In this document: positions 1 to 5,855 of the stretch, one piece after another
How the letters are laid out: every line of letters begins with the position of its first letter
How positions within the stretch are numbered: position 1 is the stretch's first letter
From: DATDPY01 sp964395765
Lineage (GTDB): Bacteria; Bacteroidota; Bacteroidia; Cytophagales; Cyclobacteriaceae
DNA: 5,870 bases
Direction of reading: 5' to 3'
Assembly: GCA_964395765.1 (NCBI GenBank)
Contig: CAYNCU010000242.1
Location: forward strand, 1-5,870
The notes under the pieces: model-generated
The model's input: the letters and a program-made list of their open reading frames with translations, nothing else
Database searches by the model: none
Told to the model about the DNA's origin: nothing
Program-made: the position numbers and the translations under genes

Positions 1-25
1 CTGTAAACCGCAACAAAAATTGGCG

Positions 26-60
26 CAAAATTAATCGGTTAATTTGGTTGATTAATTTTG
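26..60. repeat. AT-rich 11-bp inverted repeat downstream of the FecR-like gene
   Basis: CAAAATTAATC (26-36) is the exact reverse complement of GATTAATTTTG (50-60), leaving a 13-nt loop. The dyad lies about 40 bp past the stop codon of the minus-strand gene ending at 101, so it could fold as a hairpin at the 3' end of that transcript. It is AT-rich and has no immediate T-run on the minus strand (the next bases read CGCCAATTTTTG), so a classical Rho-independent terminator is possible but weak. A protein-binding dyad is the alternative. No coding region is seen in 1-100. Confidence 0.45.
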
Positions 61-100
61 AACCTGCTCCTGAAAGGCAACCATTAACCCGCAAAGGAAA

Positions 101-982
101 TCACTCCAACCCATTCCGGGTCAGAAACTCATGGTACATCTTGTCACTTTCCGTTGTATCCGGAGAGGCCTGTATGAAATTTTCGAGATAAGTGCCGGCA
201 TCAATATAAAGCTTATTATCCTCAAAGAAGGACGCAATGATCAAATTGTTGATAGGTGAATCAACAGTTAACTCTGATTTCAATTTCTCAAGAGTGCTCT
301 CAATCTCTTTTCGTTTATCGTCGCTGAGTCTTGTGATGGCATATACGCTGGACTGAATAGTTGAATCGCTTTGAAGCTCAACCATCAGGAAGATTGAATT
401 CTGATTTTTTAAAGCCGGATCGTCGAGGTTCAGTTTCATCCAGGGTTGATCGGAAGTATATTCTGCCAAAGCATCATCAAATAGATTTTTAATCTTGATC
501 TTATATGAATGGTTACCGGCCGGACTGGTCCATCGGATAATTTGTTCGTTGCCGAAAACCTGGCCGGAAGTTGGCAGATACATTTTAATTTTTCTCTCAT
601 CTACTGACCGTGTTTTGGAAGTGGAAGGATTTGCAGCAACGGTAGTTAATTTCGTAAACACGAAATCGGCATATTTCGAGGCAATGGCAGTATTGCCTGT
701 ATTGACCTTTTTTAACAGGTCTTCCGCATTATAAGTCCCTGGTGTTCGAATTACGATCGATTTTCCACTCGAATGAAGAAGACCGAGATAACAATCTTCA
801 CCGCTTGTTTTGATCTCTTCAAAATGATCGAGTGTTTCGCGAGGTTTCAATACTTTCCATTCCCCGTTGGTTTTAACGCTGTTGACTCCACGGGTTCCGC
901 AAACAATAAATTCATAGACCTGGCCGTAGGAATAATGGTAGAATAACAGGCCTGCAAGGAGTAATAAATGCCTGAATTTCAT
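101..982 (-). CDS. Secreted protein with FecR-like N-terminal region and helical C-terminus, function unknown
   Basis: The 293-residue protein starts with a Sec signal peptide: MKFRH, then a Leu-rich hydrophobic core, with likely cleavage after SYG at residue 20. No lipobox is present, so it should be periplasmic or exported rather than a lipoprotein. Residues about 22-90 have the rhythm of a degenerate FecR-like beta domain: a 'GTRGVNSVKTNGEWKVLKP' stretch, then 'EEIKTSGEDCYLGLLHSSGK' and a closing 'PGTYNAEDLLKKV'. Residues about 135-205 (PTSGQVFGNEQIIRW... followed by YKIKIKNLFDDAL) look like an Ig or Fn3-type beta sandwich. Residues 218-293 are helical and TPR-like, with acidic and basic heptad-like stretches. 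No catalytic motif is visible. The ATG at 982 is chosen because the signal peptide begins directly there; no Shine-Dalgarno is evident. The gene is divergent from the cyclase gene at 1228. I do not recognise a named family; the domain suggestions rest on pattern resemblance only. Confidence 0.85.
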   Translation of the reverse strand: MKFRHLLLLAGLLFYHYSYGQVYEFIVCGTRGVNSVKTNGEWKVLKPRETLDHFEEIKTSGEDCYLGLLHSSGKSIVIRTPGTYNAEDLLKKVNTGNTAIASKYADFVFTKLTTVAANPSTSKTRSVDERKIKMYLPTSGQVFGNEQIIRWTSPAGNHSYKIKIKNLFDDALAEYTSDQPWMKLNLDDPALKNQNSIFLMVELQSDSTIQSSVYAITRLSDDKRKEIESTLEKLKSELTVDSPINNLIIASFFEDNKLYIDAGTYLENFIQASPDTTESDKMYHEFLTRNGLE

Positions 983-1030
983 AATTGTATAAGGTTAAAT
1001 AAATAAGAAAATAAAGCGCTCTCTAAGGGT

Positions 1031-1059
1031 AGAAAATTTCTCTGGACAAAAGAAAATTT
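1031..1059. repeat. Direct repeat AGAAAATTT in the divergent promoter region
   Basis: AGAAAATTT occurs at 1031-1039 and again at 1051-1059, exactly 20 bp apart, which is about two helical turns. Both copies lie 50-80 bp upstream of the minus-strand start at 982 and 170-200 bp upstream of the plus-strand start at 1228. Such phased repeats can be paired binding sites for a regulator, but in AT-rich DNA a 9-bp match may also occur by chance. Confidence 0.4.
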
Positions 1060-1121
1060 TCCCATAAATTAATAAATATTCACTAGTAATAAAAGAAATA
1101 TTATTGCTGCTGATTGCTGGC

Positions 1122-1158
1122 TTTTTGCCCTCATTATGATAATATTAACGTTAATTTG
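1122..1158 (+). promoter_or_regulatory. Possible Bacteroidota-type promoter for the cyclase gene
   Basis: TTTTTG at 1122-1127 could serve as the -33 element (consensus TTTG or TTG), and TTAATTTG at 1151-1158 matches the -7 consensus TAnnTTTG at all but one defined base. The 23-bp gap is at the long end of what is described for this phylum. The ATG at 1228 lies about 70 bp downstream, leaving a 5' leader of roughly 60 nt. The -7 element overlaps the palindrome at 1144-1155, which would suit an operator. This is inferred from sequence alone and the consensus is weak. Confidence 0.35.
1144..1155. repeat. Perfect 12-bp palindrome ATTAACGTTAAT, candidate operator
   Basis: ATTAACGTTAAT is a perfect palindrome located 73 bp upstream of the cyclase start codon. 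It overlaps the candidate -7 element TTAATTTG (1151-1158), the usual position for a repressor-type operator. A related palindrome, AATAACGTTATT, is at 3740-3751 and shares the core TAACGTTA. A regulator for this site is not identifiable in the window. Confidence 0.35.
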
Positions 1159-1227
1159 ATAAAAGGGTTGAAATCATTAAATTTTATAACAAAAATCCTG
1201 GCATAAAAGCGAAAATCGGATGAATTA

Positions 1228-3522
1228 ATGCCGGATAAATTACAAAAATCCATTATGGAGGAACGCCGGCTTACCGCCATTATGTTTTCCGATATCACGG
1301 GCTACACGGCCATGATGGGAAAGGACGAGGAAAAAGCAATTGCCATGGTCAAAAAAGCCCGCAATTTCCAGGAAGAATTTATCCGTAATTTTCAGGGAAA
1401 GTTAATTGACGAAGCCGGAGATGCCGTACTGGCATGTTTCAATTCGGCCTCCGATGCGGTTCACTGTGCCCTGAAGATTATAAATGCCTCCAAAGCCGAT
1501 CCTGAACTTAATCTTCATATCGGAATCCACCTGGGCGAAGTTATTTTTTCCGAAGATAAAGTTTACGGCGACGGTGTAAATATTGCCGCAAGAATTGATA
1601 CTGCCGCGAAGGCCGGAGAGATCTGTATTTCCGAAGACGTGTGGAAAACCATAAAAAATAAAACGGACCTGAAGGCTGAAATGATCGGCAAAAGAAATTT
1701 TAAAAATGTAAGTGAACCGGTATGCCTTTACAGGATATTAATCGGGGATGGTTCGGCGAAGAAATCATTTTTTAAATACCGGGGAATATTTCGGACATTT
1801 CCATGGCTTACAAAGAAAAGGGTTTACTGGCTTACTGTATTCATTCTGATTCTTCTGGCAGTCTATATTTTAGTATTCAGGAACCAGGGAATATTTATTG
1901 CCAGAGGGCCGCTTGAAAAATCTGTGGCGGTACTTCCGTTTTATAATGACAGTCCCGACCGTAATAATGATTATATATGTAACGGGATCATGGAACAGAT
2001 CATAATGGACCTTCAGAAGATTGAAGGTTTTCGCGTTCCTTCCCGCACCTCTATTGAACCCTTTCGTGATACCAGGGAAAGCACAAAAGAAATCGCTTCA
2101 GCTCTGGGAGTGGCCAATATTTTAGAAGGCAGTGTCCAAAAATCCGGCGACTCCATACAAGTATTTGTCAGGTTGGTGAAAGCAAAAAATGATACGAAAC
2201 TATGGAGCGCTTCCTTCACTAAGGACCTGAATGATATCTTTGAAATGCAAAAGGATATTGCCACCCAGGTGGCCTACGCCCTTAAGGCCTCTTTATCATC
2301 GAAAGAAAAAGATATTTTAACTACTAAGAAACCACGGGTATTGTCCGCCTATAATTATTACCTCCAGGCAAGGGATGATTTTATAAGTTACAAAAAGGAC
2401 CCTGAAAAGGAATTTCTGGATAAGTCCATTGATTTATACAAACAGGCGATTACGATTGATTCAACCTATGCAGAAGCCTACACGGGCCTTGCGCTGGCCT
2501 ATTGGGATAAACATTACTGGTCAACTTATATGTCCGCGAATTTTCTTGACTCTGTCAAATTCCTGGTCAATAAAGCACTCTCATATAATAACAATCTCGA
2601 AGAGGCCTATTGGTTGAAAAGCCAGTATGAAACGGAAAATGGTGACTTCAATCTTGCGATTGTCGATAACGATCATGCCTTGCAGATCAACCCAAATTAT
2701 ACCCTCGCTTTATGGTTTAAAGGCTGGCTTGATATCAATTATAAAAAGGACTTTACGGAAGGCTTGAAGATCATGCAGAATGTAGTACAATATGAACACG
2801 GTCCCCAACTGCCAGGTATGTTGAGGAGCCTGGGAATAATTTATTTTCAACTCGGATTGTACAATATCAGTGATCACTATAACCTCGATTACGCCCGGAT
2901 CAGCGGGGATTCATCAAGATACTATTATTATAAAGTTGAGGAATCAAGATACAATGGAAATTATGTGACGGCAGTAACTTATTTGCAAAAATTGCATCAG
3001 ATGGATTCTACCAGTATTGATTACTGGCTTGAGACGGGCTGGATCAATATGATGAAAAAAGATTACAAAAAGTCCCTGCAGGCTTTCGAGACGTATGACA
3101 GCCTTACCTCGTTCCGCCTGAACCATATGCACAGGCTGGCCTATCTGTATTGGATTTCCGGGAAAAAAAATAAAGCCGATGATTTATTTCAGGAACAGAT
3201 CCTGGTATGTAATGCGAATATTAAGCTCAACCGTTGGTACGCAACTGCCTTCAGGGAGGCCTACTACGATCTGGCAGGAGTTTATTTCTTTACCGGGCAA
3301 AGGGACCAGGGCTTTGAATACCTGCGGGAATTTGCCGATCAAAAGTTTATTCCGCCCTATATGATTGACCTGATGAAGGTGGATCCTCTTTTTGAAAGCG
3401 TCAGAAACACAACAGAATTTCAATCTATCATTAGCCGGTTCACGGATAGAGCGGAACGTGAACAATCAAGTGTAAAACAGATGTTAAAAGATGAGGGTTT
3501 TATGAACGATATAAATTCCTGA
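1228..3522 (+). CDS. Membrane class III adenylate/guanylate cyclase-like protein with TolB/FlgO-like and TPR domains
   Basis: The 764-residue protein has a class III nucleotidyl cyclase domain at residues about 11-170. It carries both metal-binding aspartates (D22 in MFSDITGYT, D65 in EAGDAVLACF) and the transition-state pair N118 and R122 in VYGDGVNIAAR. The substrate-selecting position usually held by Lys, three residues before the GD, is D61, and the partner position is K111, so the product (cAMP, cGMP or none) is uncertain. One hydrophobic helix spans residues 199-217, preceded by KKR, which predicts a cytoplasmic N-terminus and a periplasmic remainder. Residues 228-355 are a TolB-like/FlgO-like domain (KSVAVLPFYNDS..., LGVANILEGSVQKSG, LWSASFTKDLNDIFEMQKDIA). 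Residues about 395-705 hold degenerate TPR repeats, for example around 400-425, 470-505, 575-620 and 676-702, and the protein ends in a DPLFESVRNTTEF-type tail seen in this family. The ATG at 1228 is used; the next in-frame ATG (Met10, 1255) would also keep the whole cyclase domain. No Shine-Dalgarno is visible. A terminator follows directly. The family name is sound; the signal sensed is unknown. Confidence 0.93.
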   Translation: MPDKLQKSIMEERRLTAIMFSDITGYTAMMGKDEEKAIAMVKKARNFQEEFIRNFQGKLIDEAGDAVLACFNSASDAVHCALKIINASKADPELNLHIGIHLGEVIFSEDKVYGDGVNIAARIDTAAKAGEICISEDVWKTIKNKTDLKAEMIGKRNFKNVSEPVCLYRILIGDGSAKKSFFKYRGIFRTFPWLTKKRVYWLTVFILILLAVYILVFRNQGIFIARGPLEKSVAVLPFYNDSPDRNNDYICNGIMEQIIMDLQKIEGFRVPSRTSIEPFRDTRESTKEIASALGVANILEGSVQKSGDSIQVFVRLVKAKNDTKLWSASFTKDLNDIFEMQKDIATQVAYALKASLSSKEKDILTTKKPRVLSAYNYYLQARDDFISYKKDPEKEFLDKSIDLYKQAITIDSTYAEAYTGLALAYWDKHYWSTYMSANFLDSVKFLVNKALSYNNNLEEAYWLKSQYETENGDFNLAIVDNDHALQINPNYTLALWFKGWLDINYKKDFTEGLKIMQNVVQYEHGPQLPGMLRSLGIIYFQLGLYNISDHYNLDYARISGDSSRYYYYKVEESRYNGNYVTAVTYLQKLHQMDSTSIDYWLETGWINMMKKDYKKSLQAFETYDSLTSFRLNHMHRLAYLYWISGKKNKADDLFQEQILVCNANIKLNRWYATAFREAYYDLAGVYFFTGQRDQGFEYLREFADQKFIPPYMIDLMKVDPLFESVRNTTEFQSIISRFTDRAEREQSSVKQMLKDEGFMNDINS

Positions 3523-3528
3523 GTCAGC

Positions 3529-3555
3529 AACCCTCCTGGAGAGAGGGTTTTATTT
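3529..3555 (+). terminator. Rho-independent terminator of the cyclase gene
   Basis: AACCCTC (3529-3535) pairs perfectly with GAGGGTT (3543-3549) around a 7-nt loop, followed by a T-rich run (TTTTATTT). It begins six bases after the stop codon at 3520-3522. The right arm with its tail, GAGGGTTTTAT, also occurs at 3493-3503 inside the last codons of the gene, so the left arm has a second possible partner. Confidence 0.75.
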
Positions 3556-3582
3556 AATTGGATCTTACTAAATAACGGGAGA

Positions 3583-3624
3583 CCCCGGAACCACATTTCC
3601 CGCCCCGCAATACATGGTCCGGGG
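3583..3624. repeat. GC-rich hairpin with one bulge
   Basis: CCCCGGAACCA (3583-3593) pairs with TGGTCCGGGG (3615-3624) over ten base pairs, with A3590 bulged and a 21-nt loop. It is much more GC-rich than the flanking DNA. Its left arm shares the bases CCCCGG with the outer 16-bp inverted repeat, so the two foldings exclude each other. Confidence 0.55.
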
Positions 3625-3681
3625 ATGAATTTCTTTTGTAAAGACCCTGACAGGTCGAAATTTCGTTAAAAATCACATACT

Positions 3682-3701
3682 AAAAAAAGGAATTTCATTC
3701 C
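3682..3701 (-). terminator. Likely Rho-independent terminator of the sulfatase gene
   Basis: Read on the minus strand, GGAAT-GAA-ATTCC is followed directly by seven T residues (the A-run at 3682-3688). It lies about 45 bp past the stop codon of the minus-strand gene at 3747. The stem is only five base pairs, so strength is doubtful, though the larger flanking inverted repeat (3712-3727) could help termination. Confidence 0.55.
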
Positions 3702-3739
3702 CAGCCTTGAGCCGGGATCTCCCGTTAGAAAATGAAATT

Positions 3740-3751
3740 AATAACGTTATT
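3740..3751. repeat. Perfect 12-bp palindrome AATAACGTTATT overlapping a stop codon
   Basis: AATAACGTTATT is a perfect palindrome that includes the TAA stop of the minus-strand sulfatase gene (3747-3749). It shares the core TAACGTTA with the palindrome upstream of the cyclase gene. It may be incidental. Confidence 0.3.
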
Positions 3752-5675
3752 TAATTGTCATGTTATTGTCAATCAGCCGTTCATTGTAAGTTTGAAGGAT
3801 GGCATGCAGCTTGGTTTCAAGTGGTCCCTGAATATCGGGAATTTTGCCGACCAGGTTTTTACTGATGTAGGGATCTTCTTTGTAATTGTATAAACCTATG
3901 GTTTTTCCTCCCATCATTTGTAAAAGGTAATCATCCTTGTACAATTGCATGATACTACCTGAAGAATTGAAAGCATAGTGATCGAAACTTTTATCGAAAG
4001 CATCATTTCCGAAAGCAAAATATTTTTTATCGTAATTCAGGTAGTCGAGAATGGTAGGCATAATATCGGATTGTTCGACAATCTCGTCATCCATTCCTTT
4101 CAGGTCGCTCCCGCGTTGGTAAAAGATGATAGGCACGGAATAGAAGCCAAAATCATTTTGGTAAACCTTATGAACCAGTTGATTGGTATGATCGGCAGTC
4201 AGCACGAACAAGGTACTGTCAAACCATGGTTCTTTTGAGGCCGCATTGAAAAATTCGCGCAAAGCCATATCCGTGTACCCGATGGTCGGGAGAATAGGAA
4301 TAGCACCGGATTTAAATTTTCCTTCATATTTTTCCGGCACCTTGAACGGATGATGAGAAGACACGGAAAATATTGAAACAAAAAAAGGTTTTTTAAACGA
4401 ATCGATCTTATGCTCAAAAAATTGGAAGAAAGGTTCATCCCAGATCCCCCATACACCGTCAAAATCAGCCTGGTTGGGGTACTGGTTCTTTCCGTAATAA
4501 TCCTGGAAACCGGCCATATTAGCGAATGAATCGAAACCCATGGACCCGTTCGGTGCTCCATGGAAGAATGCGGTATAATACCCTTCCTGAGCCAGTAATT
4601 TGGCCAGGCCCTGAATCTTATTGTTGGCGTAAGGGGATATAATGTAAGGAGTTTCCAGGGACGGAATTGAGGCAAGGACAGAAGGCATGGCTTCAATCGA
4701 TTTTCTTCCGTCGGCAATCGATACGGTAAAAGTTTTTGATACGGAGATTAATGAATCCAGAAAAGGAGTATACCCCTTGTAAGTTCCATTATCAAGATTT
4801 TTATTAAGCGCTCCGATATATTCCTTGGAAAAACTTTCAAGGATGAATACAACAACATTGTAATGTCTGAAAGGTCCGGATGGATGGGGAGTATGAACAG
4901 GACTATAATATTTCGTTAATTCCTCCGGTGGAAAATAATCCAATTTTTTAAGAGGTTTTTTGTTCCAGGTTCTCAGGATGCTGAATGGCGTATTTAATAC
5001 TATAGCTACATCACGGGGGTTATCGACAAACCGGGCGGCATTGCTGATCGTAATCGGCCTTGTCGAATGCCGGAAACCGCCCCTGACGCCGGCTACAAAC
5101 AAGCCGGGAATGATAAGAAATAATATGACATTGATTACATGATAGGAGACCTTGTTCTTATATTCCGGTTTCACCGGTTTTAATTTCTTATAGAAATAAA
5201 TTAAAAGAATCATCATGACAAAGAACAGCAGAGTAGCTTGCCAGTAGTCGGCCATGAACCTGAACGACAGCTTGGTGATATTATCTTCATGGGAGAAAGA
5301 TTTAAACACTTCGGACGTCGCCCTTTTCTGAATAAAACGGTAATAAACAAAATCGGCGCAATTCATCGCCAGGGCCAGGCCGTTGAAAATGAAAAACAGG
5401 TATTTCACTACCTGCTGGTAAATTTTATTGTACCGGAAGTCAAAGGGGATAATGCTCAGGATAATAATGAAAATGTTGAAGTATAAAATACCGGAAAGAT
5501 CAAAACCAAGTCCGCCATAAAGGATCCGCATAAATTGCCTCAATGTAATCCCCGGAAACATGGCGTGGTTAAAAAAATAAAATCCCACACGGCATACACT
5601 GAATAAAAACATAACCAGCAACAATCGGTAAAGCAGGACAACGATAATATTATGGGAAAGGGATCGGATTTTCAT
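3747..5675 (-). CDS. LTA synthase family sulfatase / membrane phosphotransferase
   Basis: The 642-residue protein has the LtaS/OpgB-type layout: five N-terminal membrane helices (about 11-35, 52-78, 92-112, 146-162 and 179-197) and a C-terminal sulfatase (alkaline-phosphatase-fold) domain at about 272-625 that faces the periplasm. Visible active-site residues are E280 in VVFILESF, the nucleophile S326 in DGRKSIEAMP, H372 in FFHGAPNG, H441/H442 in SSHHPF, and the metal pair D495-H496 in LTADHT. In staphylococcal LtaS the nucleophile is Thr in GKTSD; aligning GRKS to it places Ser at that position. The family transfers a phospho-head-group, such as phosphoglycerol or phosphoethanolamine, from a membrane lipid to an acceptor. 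In a Gram-negative host true lipoteichoic acid is unlikely, so a lipid- or glycan-modifying role is inferred and the substrate is unknown. The ATG at 5675 is the natural start just before the first helix; no Shine-Dalgarno is seen, and a TAAAATTG lies 17 bp upstream. It converges on the cyclase gene and is separated from it by terminators. Confidence 0.93.
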   Translation of the reverse strand: MKIRSLSHNIIVVLLYRLLLVMFLFSVCRVGFYFFNHAMFPGITLRQFMRILYGGLGFDLSGILYFNIFIIILSIIPFDFRYNKIYQQVVKYLFFIFNGLALAMNCADFVYYRFIQKRATSEVFKSFSHEDNITKLSFRFMADYWQATLLFFVMMILLIYFYKKLKPVKPEYKNKVSYHVINVILFLIIPGLFVAGVRGGFRHSTRPITISNAARFVDNPRDVAIVLNTPFSILRTWNKKPLKKLDYFPPEELTKYYSPVHTPHPSGPFRHYNVVVFILESFSKEYIGALNKNLDNGTYKGYTPFLDSLISVSKTFTVSIADGRKSIEAMPSVLASIPSLETPYIISPYANNKIQGLAKLLAQEGYYTAFFHGAPNGSMGFDSFANMAGFQDYYGKNQYPNQADFDGVWGIWDEPFFQFFEHKIDSFKKPFFVSIFSVSSHHPFKVPEKYEGKFKSGAIPILPTIGYTDMALREFFNAASKEPWFDSTLFVLTADHTNQLVHKVYQNDFGFYSVPIIFYQRGSDLKGMDDEIVEQSDIMPTILDYLNYDKKYFAFGNDAFDKSFDHYAFNSSGSIMQLYKDDYLLQMMGGKTIGLYNYKEDPYISKNLVGKIPDIQGPLETKLHAILQTYNERLIDNNMTIK

Positions 5676-5825
5676 TATTTGAATGTTGCAGCAATTTTAC
5701 CGAATTGTTGAGAATTTGCCTCCCATTAAGGGGATTTTAACTTATTTTATAAATTATCTGACTGCCAGTTCGTTGATATGCCCTTCTTTGTCACCTTTAT
5801 GGGCTGCCTGCAATAGGCGAAGTCG

Positions 5826-5854
5826 GGGTGATGGCGCTTCGAGCGCCACGACCC
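5826..5854. repeat. Strong GC-rich hairpin near the window edge
   Basis: TGGCGCT (5832-5838) pairs perfectly with AGCGCCA (5842-5848) around a TCG loop. A further GGGT (5826-5829) / ACCC (5851-5854) pairing extends it beyond a 2x2 internal loop. The surrounding DNA is AT-rich, so this composition shift marks a distinct element, perhaps a REP-like repeat or a transcript-end structure. Confidence 0.6.
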
Positions 5855-5855
5855 T

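Larger units (their letters stand above)
3573..3727. repeat. Intergenic inverted-repeat element with 16-bp ends
   Basis: TAACGGGAGACCCCGG (3573-3588) and the reverse complement of 3712-3727, TAACGGGAGATCCCGG, agree at 15 of 16 bases. They bound about 155 bp of non-coding DNA between two convergent genes. Inside are a GC-rich hairpin (3583-3624), a CCTGACAGG palindrome (3646-3654), the perfect palindrome CGAAATTTCG (3656-3665) and a short hairpin plus A-run (3682-3701). Next to each arm, on its inner side, are similar segments: GGGGATGAATTTC near 3621 and, on the other strand, GGGAATGAAATTCC near 3702. No ORF is present. The layout resembles a REP/BIME-like or MITE-like intergenic repeat, but copies elsewhere in the genome cannot be tested here. 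Confidence 0.6.

Noticed and set aside
495..734. 79-codon plus-strand frame opposite the FecR-like gene
   Set aside because: Antisense shadow; the minus-strand frame has a clear signal peptide and domain-like pattern.
1220..1228. ATG at 1220 as an earlier start or leader peptide for the cyclase gene
   Set aside because: It is out of frame with the gene and meets a TAA after two codons, too short to be a convincing leader.
3184..3465. 93-codon minus-strand frame opposite the cyclase C-terminus, and similar frames at 2013-2264 and 2944-3132
   Set aside because: All lie antisense to the TolB/TPR coding region and look like frame shadows without domain features.
4199..4717. 172-codon open frame on the minus strand inside the sulfatase gene
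   Set aside because: It is a shifted frame within the catalytic part of a well-supported gene, with no recognisable motif and an unnatural residue mix.
3747..5675. Calling the gene ltaS with lipoteichoic acid synthesis as its role
   Set aside because: The family match is good, but the likely host is Gram-negative and the nucleophile motif differs, so the specific name and pathway are not supported.
5721..5738. TCCC-ATTAAG-GGGA followed by TTTTAA as a plus-strand terminator
   Set aside because: The stem is only four base pairs and there is no plus-strand gene upstream of it.
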